Notes under the pieces: generated by a model
Databases searched by the model: none
Seen by the model: only the letters and a program-made list of their open reading frames with translations
Told to the model about the DNA's origin: nothing
Made by a program: the position numbers and the translations under genes
In this document: positions 33,403 through 41,932 of the stretch, one piece after another
Layout of the letters: every line of letters starts with the position of its first letter
How positions within the stretch are numbered: position 1 is the stretch's first letter
Virus record (IMG/VR): IMGVR_UViG_3300017788_000060
Span: 1-42,431 of that record
Reading direction: 5' to 3' (one strand)
Origin: a virus
Length of the DNA: 42,431 bases

Positions 33403-34495
33403 TAAAGAAAACATTGAAAAATTATCAATAGCATTAGATAATCTAAATAATAAAAGTAATGTAATTTACTTTTTGGTTTATGATACAAAAAACAATCCAA
33501 GGGCATCCGTAAAACACATTTACGACATGGCACTAACATTAAAAGAGAATGGGTATAATTCAAAACTATTGGTCGAGGACAAAACATACTCCGGTGTAAG
33601 TTCTTGGTTGGGGGACACATATAAGGATTTAGAAATTATAACAATTAAAGATGATAGAGTTGAAATAAAAATTGAGGATGTTATTGTAATTCCCGAGTAT
33701 TATTCAAATGTTTTAGAATCAATGTCAAACATTAGATGTGTAAAGGTCATGTTGATTCAACAAAAAGAATACATTTTCGAAACCCTTCCAATTGGAAGCA
33801 GATGGTCTGATTATGGGTTTGATAGGGTTATTACAACCACAGAATTATCTAAAAAGTATATCAACGAAGTTTTTCCTGAATGTTTAGTACATATTATTCC
33901 ACCAATTATTAGTGACGAATTTAAATCGAGTGAGGAAAACACAAAACCAGTTATTGGTATTATGTGTAAAGACAGGTCAACAAATAAAAGAATAATATCA
34001 GAATTCTATATTAAATATCCTCACCTTAGATGGTTGACCTTTAGAGATATGATAAACATGTCTTATCAAGATTTTGCAAATAATTTAAGAGAATGTTTGG
34101 TGTCAGTTTGGGTTGATGAGGATTCTACCTTTGGTACGTTCCCATTAGAATCAATGAAATCCGGTGTACCTGTAATTGGTAAAATACCTAAAAATGAACC
34201 AGATTGGTTAAGTGAGAATGGTATGTGGACATATGATGAATCAAAAATTGTTGAGATTTTAGGCACATATGTAAACGCTTGGTTAGACGGTATTGAAATT
34301 AATAATGAAGTCAAACAAAAAATGAAGGACACATTGTTACCTTACGATAGTGGAATCACTAGAAGTAACATATTAAATATTTTTGATTCATTCATAAATA
34401 AAAGAATTGACGCAATTGAAAAAGCGTTGAATAAAATAAAAGAAGAATTTGATTCAGTATTAGATTCGGGTAAAGAAACACAAGAAAAAGTATGA
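33395..34495 (+). CDS. GT-B-like glycosyltransferase
   Basis: A 366-residue protein. The N-terminal Rossmann-like domain includes VIYFLVYDTKNNPRASVKHI and IYDMALTLKENGYNSKLLVE. A central hinge (CLVHIIPPIISDEFKSS) is typical of GT-B folds, and the second domain begins VIGIMCKDRSTNKRIISEFY. The donor-site segment is STFGTFPLESMKSGVPVIGK, with the E (LES) and Gly-Val-Pro-Val expected of GT4-type proteins. The last 50 residues are a charged helix (KRIDAIEKALNKIKEEFDSV). It overlaps the next glycosyltransferase by 4 bases (ATGA), so the two are translated together. Acceptor unknown. Confidence 0.7.
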   Translation: MNNKENIEKLSIALDNLNNKSNVIYFLVYDTKNNPRASVKHIYDMALTLKENGYNSKLLVEDKTYSGVSSWLGDTYKDLEIITIKDDRVEIKIEDVIVIPEYYSNVLESMSNIRCVKVMLIQQKEYIFETLPIGSRWSDYGFDRVITTTELSKKYINEVFPECLVHIIPPIISDEFKSSEENTKPVIGIMCKDRSTNKRIISEFYIKYPHLRWLTFRDMINMSYQDFANNLRECLVSVWVDEDSTFGTFPLESMKSGVPVIGKIPKNEPDWLSENGMWTYDESKIVEILGTYVNAWLDGIEINNEVKQKMKDTLLPYDSGITRSNILNIFDSFINKRIDAIEKALNKIKEEFDSVLDSGKETQEKV

Positions 34496-35271
34496 AAGAT
34501 ATATCAATAATTTTACCAATTCACAAATGGAGTGAAGAATATGAATTAATGTTTAAAAACGCATTTAATTCTGTTGAACAATTTTATAATGATGTTAAGT
34601 TAATAATCGTAGGTCCAAGTAAAGTTGTGTCAAATATACAAATTGAATCTACCAACTTAGAATATAAAGTTATAGAAAACAATGGTGAACATGATTTTTG
34701 TTCACAAGTAAACCTTGGCATTACAAATTGTGACACAGAATGGTTTTCAATTTTAGAGGTTGATGATGAATACCATAAAAATTGGTTATCATTAGTTAAT
34801 AGTTATAGAAATGAAAATCCCGATGTTGGTGTATTTTTAAGTTTAGTTAAAGACATAAATGTAGAGGGTAAGTTTTTAAGTTATACAAATGAATCTACGT
34901 GGGCTTATGGATTTACTGAAAGACAAGGATTTTTAAATAATGAAGCATTATTGGAATATCAAAATTTTCAAATCTGTGGAGGTCTATACAAAACGTCGAT
35001 AATTAATGAATATGGTAAATTTAAGACAAACATTAAATTAACCTTTGGATATGAGTTTTTATTAAGATTAACTCATAACAATGTAATTGTTATGACCATT
35101 CCTAGATTGGGGTACCAACACGTTAATTTTAGAGAAGACTCCTTGTTTTGGAATTACAAAAATTCTGAAAACATGAAATTATCACAAGACGAAGTAAAAT
35201 TTTGGTTAGACACAGCCAAAAAAGAATTTTTCTTTAAAAATAACAGAGAAATAAACTATGTAGAAAATTAA
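34492..35271 (+). CDS. GT-A glycosyltransferase (GT2-like)
   Basis: A 259-residue protein. The opening DISIILPIHKWSEEYELMFK is the GT2 start. Next come KLIIVGPSKVVSN, HDFCSQVNLGITNCDTEWFS and ILEVDDEYHKNW, with the metal-binding DxD-type acids (VDD). The rest (ESTWAYGFTERQGFLNNEAL, FQICGGLYKTSIINEYGKF) fits an inverting transferase. It is the second gene of an overlapping pair of transferases and ends 2 bases before the sigma factor. This suggests coordinated expression of sugar transfer and late transcription. Confidence 0.75.
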   Translation: MKDISIILPIHKWSEEYELMFKNAFNSVEQFYNDVKLIIVGPSKVVSNIQIESTNLEYKVIENNGEHDFCSQVNLGITNCDTEWFSILEVDDEYHKNWLSLVNSYRNENPDVGVFLSLVKDINVEGKFLSYTNESTWAYGFTERQGFLNNEALLEYQNFQICGGLYKTSIINEYGKFKTNIKLTFGYEFLLRLTHNNVIVMTIPRLGYQHVNFREDSLFWNYKNSENMKLSQDEVKFWLDTAKKEFFFKNNREINYVEN

Positions 35272-35273
35272 AT

Positions 35274-35972
35274 ATGCCGCGTAAACGAACCCAAAAAATT
35301 TATTTTGGGGAGGAACAAGAACAAGCGGTAGTAAGATACTTAGAATCCAACTCCGAATCCGAAAAGAATAAGATATTCAACGAATATTTAAGAGAACCTC
35401 TCACAATAATGGTCGAAAGTATAATTCGACGTTATAAATTGTATAGAAAAGATTTTGAATTTGTGGACATACACGCAGATACTATGTCTTTTTTGATGAC
35501 AAAAATTAACAAATTCGACCACACAAAAAATCACAAAGCGTATTCCTATTTTGGAACTATTTGTAAGAATTATCTTATGGGTGCAATCCAAAAGGACGCC
35601 AAAGAAATGAACAGGAATGTTTCCTACGATGATATTTCTTCGGATTTAGAAGAAAGTGCTGAACATTCTTATTCGATTGATGAATATCAAATTGACTATA
35701 AAGATGTCATTATAAAATTTGTTATTGAATTGGAAAATTTCATGGAGATTGAAGAACTTAATGAAAATGAACAAAAATTAGGATTCGCTTTAATTGAAAT
35801 TTTTAGCAATTTTGAAAAAATTTTTCAAGTTGGGGAAGGTAATAAATTTAATAAAAACTTGATTTTGTTGTCATTACGAGAAATGACATCATTATCAACA
35901 AAGGAAATAAGAATTTCATTAAAAAGATATAAAAAAGTTTACGAAGGTATTATGACCGGTTTCGTAAATTAA
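35274..35972 (+). CDS. gp55: Late transcription sigma factor, gp55-like
   Basis: A 232-residue protein. The middle has the sigma-region-2-like pattern of T4 gp55. A helix (YRLYRKDFEFVDIHADTM-like) is followed by KFDHTKNHKAYSYFGTICKN, then YLMGAIQKDAKEMNRNVSYD. The latter corresponds to the '.aY.Yf.....yl..i' segment of gp55-family factors that binds core RNA polymerase and the -10 region. T4 gp55 is 185 residues and lacks region 4, as appears here. It directs host RNA polymerase to late promoters together with the sliding clamp. The ATATTTAT boxes in this window are natural candidate targets. It lies 2 bases after the GT2-like gene. Confidence 0.75.
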   Translation: MPRKRTQKIYFGEEQEQAVVRYLESNSESEKNKIFNEYLREPLTIMVESIIRRYKLYRKDFEFVDIHADTMSFLMTKINKFDHTKNHKAYSYFGTICKNYLMGAIQKDAKEMNRNVSYDDISSDLEESAEHSYSIDEYQIDYKDVIIKFVIELENFMEIEELNENEQKLGFALIEIFSNFEKIFQVGEGNKFNKNLILLSLREMTSLSTKEIRISLKRYKKVYEGIMTGFVN

Positions 35973-35981
35973 TAATTTCTC

Positions 35982-35989
35982 TATTTATA
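35982..35989 (+). promoter_or_regulatory. Late-promoter-like TATTTATA box
   Basis: Plus-strand reading is TTCTCTATTTATATATT and then ATG at 35994, a spacing of 4 bases. It heads the second structural module. Confidence 0.45.
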
Positions 35990-35993
35990 TATT

Positions 35994-36368
35994 ATGAGGG
36001 AAAAGAAAAACATAATATCATTAGATACCGATTCCGCGTTGGCTTTGATGCAAGAAATTTACAACGATATTGTTGAACAAAAAAATACTGCGTCAATGAT
36101 TACCAAAAAAATGTTAACGTTTATGAAAGACGCGGAGGATATGAGTGTAATTGGACCTGTAATTAAAGAACAACAAAAAATACTTAATGACTGCACCGAA
36201 AAGAAGATTTCATTAGTAAAACTACAAGGAGCTCTATTAAAACAAACTCAAGGAAGTGGACCAAGTTCGTCAGGTGGTAAACTTCAATTAACAGATGAGG
36301 ATAGAGTTATTTTAGAAAAGTTAATGAACGATTCTGATAGTGAGTCTTCCGGAACATACAGAGACTAA
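35994..36368 (+). CDS. Unrecognised small helical protein
   Basis: A 124-residue protein. It is helical at first (LDTDSALALMQEIYNDIVEQ, MITKKMLTFMKDAEDMSVIG), then has a Gly/Ser linker (GSGPSSSGGK) and an acidic C-terminal tail (DEDRVILEKLMNDSDSESSG). It lies just after the late sigma factor, where a gp33-type co-activator would make sense. The acidic tail could contact the clamp, but I see no firm sequence match. It overlaps the next gene by 1 base (TAATG). It could equally be a small structural or chaperone protein. Confidence 0.6.
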   Translation: MREKKNIISLDTDSALALMQEIYNDIVEQKNTASMITKKMLTFMKDAEDMSVIGPVIKEQQKILNDCTEKKISLVKLQGALLKQTQGSGPSSSGGKLQLTDEDRVILEKLMNDSDSESSGTYRD

Positions 36369-38326
36369 TGAGTAAATCAAAGGAAACCAAAAAAAAATTA
36401 TTAGCTCAAATTGAGGGGATAAATAAAATTAATGATGACCCCAAAAAAGATTCGGGTTTCATTGGTGACGCATATCAAAACAACATTCCAAATATTGATG
36501 AGCTCTTTGCCAAAAAAACTAGCGACTTAAAAAACAAAAGAAAAAGTAAAAAAGACAACGATAAAGACATTTTTAAAGATTTGTTAGATGTTGCTGAACA
36601 GTTTATTGGTAGTAAAAAGAAAACAAAATCAGAGTCAACAGATGTTCAAAATGAAGGAGTTCCTGTAAATGTAGAAAAAAATTTTGTAAAAGGTAAGGTA
36701 AAAAGATACGCAGTTTCTTCAGCAAAAGTAAGTTTAAATTCCGCTAAAGAAATTGTGGTAAAACATTTATCGGAAGCTCTTTTTATGGGAGATGGTATAT
36801 GTGGAACAAGGTCTTTATTCAATATTGACTCTATTGCTTTAAAACCCGAAGAATTTGATTTCTTAGATATTTTTACGATTGACCCAGACTCTACTTGTGG
36901 TAATCTTGTTTATGAAAAAGAATCTCCCGATAAAAACAAACAAAAGGCGAATAGGAAATTATATAATTTAATGTCCAATGGTGGGTTGTACACCTACGGT
37001 GCAAACAACGGAAAAAATTTATTTACCGCACAATGGAGTGCGTCAACACAACAATTTTTAATTACCGGATTAACTCAAGGTACAACAGGAACAACTAAGG
37101 TTCAGGACTTTATAAAAGACTATTATGAATCTTTAGAATTTCCTGACATTGAAGACATACTAAAGACTAGTATGATGTTGACGATTCAAGGTAGTTCAAG
37201 TTGTAGTGACTCAAGTAAATTTACAATATCACTAAATAAATCATTAAGATTAATTGATAGACTGTTTAAGGTTTGTGGCTCGAACACGCAAAAAGATGAA
37301 TTAAAAAATCAAACACCTGTTGATATGTTTAGTGAGAACGACGAGGATATCGAATCTTACTTTGATTTTGATGATGTTGAAGGTATTGATTTAGATGATG
37401 AAGAAAATAGATTTAAAAGAGTTTTAAAATTTAAAGATTGTTACAATTTTGAAATCCCTGTTGACGATATGCACGTTGAGGATTTCATATATTTAACAAA
37501 CAATAATAGTATTGAACAAGCTGTAGATTCTGTTTTAGAGAATGTGGCAAAAGATGCCGCTGAACAATCTGATTCTTCATTAGATATCGGTGCATTTTTA
37601 AACAATCTATTAAATAATTTTATCTTAAACATACCAAAAGCAATAATACTATCAGTATTGTCGGCTAAATTATTTTTACCACTAATTACGTTATATAAAA
37701 TTTTCAAAACGGGGTTATTAAATGTTGTCTTAAATGTCAAAGAATTGGCAAAAAAATTCTACAAAGCATTAGGAAACATAATAAAAGATTTGTTTTGGTT
37801 ATTCATGAGAGAATTTTGGAGACAAATAAAAGTGGACTTATTGGCTTTCGTTCAAACTATTGTTATGAAAATAGTTAAGAACAAGTATAAAAGATATCTA
37901 TTAATCATCACATCACTAATTGTCTTATTAAAAAGGGCGTTACAGACTGAAATAAATAACTGTTATGATTTATTTCAAACAATCTTACAAACAATAGAAA
38001 CAGCTCTTTCTCAAAAATCACCAATAGCGGTACCTTCTGTATTATTGTTATTTTCAGATTCTTTACCAGGGTTTAGTCAAGACAGAGCATTTATGAATAT
38101 AATGAATAGAATGGAGGCTAGCGGTATACCAACAGGACCATTGTATGGTGAGACAAACAAAATTGGTAATTTAGTTAAATCAGTTATCGATGGGTACACT
38201 GAAGAAGAAGACGCAAATTCATTTGTCAAAATTGTTTTAAAAGGTGGTACACTACCGGGTCCACCACTCGCCGGCGGAGCGGTAATTCCACCAGGATTTA
38301 TTACAGGTACAGGTAAAAAGTTTTAA
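36368..38326 (+). CDS. Virion structural protein with hydrophobic helical segment
   Basis: A 652-residue protein. Residues 1-100 are very basic and disordered (KKTSDLKNKRKSKKDNDK). The middle part is mixed. The stretch from about 395 to 520 is rich in hydrophobic helices (FLNNLLNNFILNIPKAIILS, YLLIITSLIVLLKRALQ) and could enter membranes. The end is conserved in style (SDSLPGFSQDRAFMNIMNRM, ASGIPTGPLYGETNKIGNL, PPLAGGAVIPPGFITGTGKK). I recall similar C-termini in uncharacterised phage structural proteins. It precedes the OB-fold spike protein, suggesting a baseplate or hub role with membrane contact. No catalytic motif was found. Confidence 0.65.
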   Translation: MSKSKETKKKLLAQIEGINKINDDPKKDSGFIGDAYQNNIPNIDELFAKKTSDLKNKRKSKKDNDKDIFKDLLDVAEQFIGSKKKTKSESTDVQNEGVPVNVEKNFVKGKVKRYAVSSAKVSLNSAKEIVVKHLSEALFMGDGICGTRSLFNIDSIALKPEEFDFLDIFTIDPDSTCGNLVYEKESPDKNKQKANRKLYNLMSNGGLYTYGANNGKNLFTAQWSASTQQFLITGLTQGTTGTTKVQDFIKDYYESLEFPDIEDILKTSMMLTIQGSSSCSDSSKFTISLNKSLRLIDRLFKVCGSNTQKDELKNQTPVDMFSENDEDIESYFDFDDVEGIDLDDEENRFKRVLKFKDCYNFEIPVDDMHVEDFIYLTNNNSIEQAVDSVLENVAKDAAEQSDSSLDIGAFLNNLLNNFILNIPKAIILSVLSAKLFLPLITLYKIFKTGLLNVVLNVKELAKKFYKALGNIIKDLFWLFMREFWRQIKVDLLAFVQTIVMKIVKNKYKRYLLIITSLIVLLKRALQTEINNCYDLFQTILQTIETALSQKSPIAVPSVLLLFSDSLPGFSQDRAFMNIMNRMEASGIPTGPLYGETNKIGNLVKSVIDGYTEEEDANSFVKIVLKGGTLPGPPLAGGAVIPPGFITGTGKKF

Positions 38327-38327
38327 T

Positions 38328-38528
38328 ATGGAACCCGAAAAATTAAAAAATATTATTGAAAATGCTAAAGATAAACCAAATAAAGATTTATTGGAGGCGG
38401 AGGAATTTTTGTATCAACAACATGAGTCACTAAAATTACATATTATTGATTTAACGAAAAAATTAGAATCAATAGAGAATTTACATGATGTTATAAGTAA
38501 AGAAATTGAAAATAGAAAACTTGTATGA
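38328..38528 (+). CDS. Small coiled-coil protein
   Basis: A 66-residue protein that is almost entirely a charged helix (AEEFLYQQHESLKLHIIDLT, KKLESIENLHDVISKEIENR). It starts 1 base after the previous gene and overlaps the OB-fold gene by 4 bases (ATGA). It is probably a trimeric coiled coil or assembly chaperone for its neighbours, but nothing in the sequence proves this. Confidence 0.65.
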   Translation: MEPEKLKNIIENAKDKPNKDLLEAEEFLYQQHESLKLHIIDLTKKLESIENLHDVISKEIENRKLV

Positions 38529-40087
38529 AAATAGTTGATTTAGGTGTTTGTATAGATAATAACGACCCAAAAGGTTTGGGTAGAATAAGAGTAATTGATT
38601 ACGACGATTATGTTGGTGGTAAATCAAATATAAAAAAAGATATTAAAAAATGGAGTAAAGATGACCCATTTATTGCGACACCATTTTTACCAAATAATAT
38701 TAACTTTATTCCAGAAATAAACCAAGCGGTAAAAATAATTCGTTATGACAATGAAAAAACAACTGTTAATCAAGAATATATAGCAGGACCATTCTCAACG
38801 AGATACGATTTTAACAAACAAACTTTTAACACCCAAATCTCTCAAACAACTTATGGTGTTTCTATTGAGGATAAAGAAGATATAATAAAAAACGAAGAGG
38901 GTACATTACCTGAAAATTGTAAAAACACACTTTCAAAATATAAAGATTATTCTGTTAGTGGAAAATACGGTTCAGATGTTGTCTTTACAACAGACGGTGT
39001 TGTTGTAAGAGGAGGTAAATTAGTTCAACAAGAGGTCACATCTAATGAAAATAAAGTTCTTTTAACAAAAGGGTATCCCGTGGCTTCTGATAAAGTTGCT
39101 AAACTTCATTTGAAAAAATTTGGTCCTAAACAATTTATAGTTGAGGAGGATAAAGAAGAAAGTTTTACTGAAAATTCTAACCTACAATTCATTATAGAAT
39201 ATGATGTAAATAATTTATCAAATCCAACATTCGCTAATTTTTATGTTTACCAAGTCAAATCAAATGTTGCTTCAAAATATAATTCGAATAATTTTACTGA
39301 ATCAACAGAAATGATATCGGGTGAAACTGTTTTTTTATCTGAATCAGGAAATACTTACACATTTAGAAGTGATTTAAATTCTATAAACGGATTTAGTGGT
39401 GCAACACTGTCTAAAAAAATACAGTTAACATATACAGAAATTAGGAACAAATTAACCTCAATACAAAAAAACGGATTTGGGGGTATTGTATCATATAAAA
39501 TTTTAACTGACTTGATTGCAACTTCACAATCAGACAACAACATATACCCATTCTTTTTTAGACCAACAAACGAATTTAAAAACAGAGGAACCACCACCAC
39601 AGAATTTAATAATAGAAATACATTATTTAACGCGATTAAATTGTCTTCAAAATCTTCATCCTCAGCATCTTTAGTTTATTCAAAAGATAGGGTGAATCCA
39701 AATACAAAACCAATTCCAAAAAAAGTTAAAACATTAAAAACCGATACGACAACGTTTGAACAAACATTTGGTAATATAACCGCCGACAAGATTTACTTAC
39801 TTTCAACTGATACAAATTTTACAGATAAGAAAATAGATTTTCCGGTTTTAAATTCATACGAATATGACCAATCTGATTATATTGAAAAAATAGAACCAAA
39901 TACATATTCTTTAGTGAGAGGTGAAATATTATTAGATTTTATTGAAGCACTTTACAATTTATTAATTGGTCATGTTCACAATATCAATGAGGAGTACATA
40001 AAAAGTGACCCCAACCACCAAGCGTTAGAGGTACTCTATAATAAATTAAAAGATGAATTGATAAATAAGTCTATTAAAATCAACTAA
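38525..40087 (+). CDS. Baseplate spike/hub protein with OB-fold (gp5-N-like)
   Basis: A 520-residue protein. The first strand (VDLGVCIDNNDPKGLGRIRV) is the signature of the gp5/gpV OB-fold, in which 'G.V..n.DP..lGRv.V' opens the domain. The expected continuation appears in PFIATPFLPNNINFIPEINQ and AVKIIRYDNEKTTVNQEYIA. Near residue 150 is GSDVVFTTDGVVVRGG, a strand pair common before the spike. T4 gp5 (575 residues) carries a lysozyme and a beta-helix; neither a lysozyme motif nor octapeptide repeats were seen here. The remainder is Thr/Asn/Ser-rich. Likely part of the central puncturing device. It is followed by an ATATTTAT box. Confidence 0.65.
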   Translation: MKIVDLGVCIDNNDPKGLGRIRVIDYDDYVGGKSNIKKDIKKWSKDDPFIATPFLPNNINFIPEINQAVKIIRYDNEKTTVNQEYIAGPFSTRYDFNKQTFNTQISQTTYGVSIEDKEDIIKNEEGTLPENCKNTLSKYKDYSVSGKYGSDVVFTTDGVVVRGGKLVQQEVTSNENKVLLTKGYPVASDKVAKLHLKKFGPKQFIVEEDKEESFTENSNLQFIIEYDVNNLSNPTFANFYVYQVKSNVASKYNSNNFTESTEMISGETVFLSESGNTYTFRSDLNSINGFSGATLSKKIQLTYTEIRNKLTSIQKNGFGGIVSYKILTDLIATSQSDNNIYPFFFRPTNEFKNRGTTTTEFNNRNTLFNAIKLSSKSSSSASLVYSKDRVNPNTKPIPKKVKTLKTDTTTFEQTFGNITADKIYLLSTDTNFTDKKIDFPVLNSYEYDQSDYIEKIEPNTYSLVRGEILLDFIEALYNLLIGHVHNINEEYIKSDPNHQALEVLYNKLKDELINKSIKIN

Positions 40088-40091
40088 AACG

Positions 40092-40099
40092 ATATTTAT
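40092..40099 (+). promoter_or_regulatory. Late-promoter-like ATATTTAT box
   Basis: Plus-strand reading is ACGATATTTATACTATAAAA and then GGGA and ATG at 40113. The purine run before the ATG is among the few that could serve as a weak ribosome-binding site. Confidence 0.5.
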
Positions 40100-40112
40100 A
40101 CTATAAAAGGGA

Positions 40113-41486
40113 ATGTCGTACTATCGTTCATATTTTTCTAAAAACAATACTATTATTGAAAATAGTCGAGTTAACACCGCTAAAAATCCAACAACCGAGA
40201 TTTATTACGGAGATGGATATTCTCGATTTATATTCAAAGTTGATTTTACAGATTTACAATCGAAGGTTAACAACGGTGATTTAGTTATTACCACAGGAAC
40301 GACTCATTACTTAAAAATGACCAACACGGTCATTGGTGACCCTAAATTAATAGGTGACAGTAAATCCAACGGAAAAGACCGAGCAACGTCATTCGATTTG
40401 ATATTATTCTCAATACCTCAATCATGGGACGAAGGTGTTGGGTATGACTATGAATTTACCACTTATGATGATAGTTCAGGTAATAAAATATATGACACCC
40501 GAGCATCTAACTGGTATGATAGAACCACAACATCAGGATGGACATATCCAGGTGTGTATACGGGAGCAACTGTCCTAAGTACAATTCATTTTAACAATGG
40601 TAATGAAGACATTAATGTTAATATTACAAATTACGTAAATGGTATTATAGTTTCGGGAAATACTGACCACGGATTAGGATTAGCATTCACCTCAGCATAC
40701 GAATCTATCACAACCGGTGAAACCCAACAATCCGTTGCGTTCTTTTCAAAATATACACAAACATTTTTTGAACCATTTGTTGAGTCAGTATTTGATGATA
40801 GAATAGATGATAACAGACATGATTTTATTGAGGAAAGATATAATAACCTATATCTGTATGTAACAAAAGGTACAAATTTTTACGACTTAGACAGTAACCC
40901 AACGGTCGATATTTTAAATTCAAGTAGTACCTCTATATCGGGTCTTACAGGTCTAACAACAACAAAAATAAAAAAAGGAATATACAAAGTTAGATTTGGT
41001 ATAACAGGACAATTATGTGATGGTAAAAGGTTCTTCTATGACAAATGGAAAAACTTATCTTTAGATGGAATATCTATAAGTGATGTTACACAAAAATTTG
41101 TACCTAAACCATACACCGCGGGTTACACCATTGGTACCAACCCAACAGAAACACAAAATTATAAAATACAATTTTCGGGTATAAAACAAAATGAAAAAAT
41201 TATAAGAGGTGAGCTTAAGAAAATTGTTCTATACTTTAAATCAATTGAGCAATCAAAAACTATATTGTTTGATAAAGTTTATTACAGAATATTCATAAAA
41301 GAGGGTAGGACAAATGTGATTGTTTACGATTGGACACAAGTAGATGTTACAAATGAAAATTCATTCTTTTTGGACACATCGTATTTGATACCTAGAGAAT
41401 ATTTTATGGAATTTAAAGCTAAAACATATACCGAGGAGATATTTTACAACGACTACGTAAAGTTTGAAATATTATCTGAAATTTAA
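40113..41486 (+). CDS. Large beta-rich tail/baseplate structural protein
   Basis: A 457-residue protein, Thr/Asn/Gly/Tyr-rich, with alternating strands (SRFIFKVDFTDLQSKVNNGD, TTHYLKMTNTVIGDPKLIGD, DINVNITNYVNGIIVSGNTD). A middle segment reads DDNRHDFIEERYNNLYLYVT, and the C-terminal half has IYKVRFGITGQLCDGKRFFY and YRIFIKEGRTNVIVYDW. No enzyme motif, signal peptide or coiled coil. It resembles phage virion proteins of the tail or baseplate in composition, but I do not recognise a named family. It is placed after the OB-fold spike protein and before the small Cys/Lys-rich proteins. Confidence 0.65.
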   Translation: MSYYRSYFSKNNTIIENSRVNTAKNPTTEIYYGDGYSRFIFKVDFTDLQSKVNNGDLVITTGTTHYLKMTNTVIGDPKLIGDSKSNGKDRATSFDLILFSIPQSWDEGVGYDYEFTTYDDSSGNKIYDTRASNWYDRTTTSGWTYPGVYTGATVLSTIHFNNGNEDINVNITNYVNGIIVSGNTDHGLGLAFTSAYESITTGETQQSVAFFSKYTQTFFEPFVESVFDDRIDDNRHDFIEERYNNLYLYVTKGTNFYDLDSNPTVDILNSSSTSISGLTGLTTTKIKKGIYKVRFGITGQLCDGKRFFYDKWKNLSLDGISISDVTQKFVPKPYTAGYTIGTNPTETQNYKIQFSGIKQNEKIIRGELKKIVLYFKSIEQSKTILFDKVYYRIFIKEGRTNVIVYDWTQVDVTNENSFFLDTSYLIPREYFMEFKAKTYTEEIFYNDYVKFEILSEI

Positions 41487-41488
41487 AA

Positions 41489-41496
41489 ATATTTAT
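41489..41496 (+). promoter_or_regulatory. Late-promoter-like ATATTTAT box
   Basis: Plus-strand reading is AAAAATATTTATTACT and then ATG at 41501, a spacing of 4 bases. It falls within 15 bases after the preceding stop codon. Confidence 0.45.
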
Positions 41497-41500
41497 TACT

Positions 41501-41932
41501 ATGGACCATTTAGAAGGAATTATTAAATCACAATTAAATAACTTAAAAGACGAGAGAACTACTGAAAATTATATGTTTTTCAGTAATTTAAAACAATTAC
41601 ACAGACAGTGTCAAATGTTACTCGAGTTAGACCCAACAATTGTTGAGTCAATATTACAAAATGGTCATGATTGGGCGGAAGACCATATTGCAGTAGCAAA
41701 AGAAAATGTTGACCAAGTTTTTGACTTTATGATGAATTCAACAAAAGATTCTATTAATGAGGCCAAATCAAATAAACTTTGCGCTAGAGGTGTTTCAACC
41801 GCTAAATCAAAATTTAAAGTTTATCCAAGTGCATATGCTAATGGATATGCTGTTCAGGTTTGTAAAGGAAAAATAAAAGGTCTTGACGGAAAGAAAAGAT
41901 GTTCGGGCTCATATTGCTCAGGTAAAAAGTAA
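41501..41932 (+). CDS. Small protein with YPSAYANGYA motif and Cys-rich tail
   Basis: A 143-residue protein. Residues 1-85 are helical (GIIKSQLNNLKDERTTENYM, VDQVFDFMMNSTKDSINEAK) and resemble a four-helix domain. The C-terminal 45 residues hold FKVYPSAYANGYAVQVCKGK and CSGSYCSGKK, a Lys/Cys-rich motif I recall from many large phages and some giant viruses. The four cysteines (LCARG, QVCKG, RCSG, SYC) may bind zinc. It overlaps the following gene by 1 base (TAATG). The motif is thought to be virion-associated; its function is unknown. Confidence 0.65.
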   Translation: MDHLEGIIKSQLNNLKDERTTENYMFFSNLKQLHRQCQMLLELDPTIVESILQNGHDWAEDHIAVAKENVDQVFDFMMNSTKDSINEAKSNKLCARGVSTAKSKFKVYPSAYANGYAVQVCKGKIKGLDGKKRCSGSYCSGKK

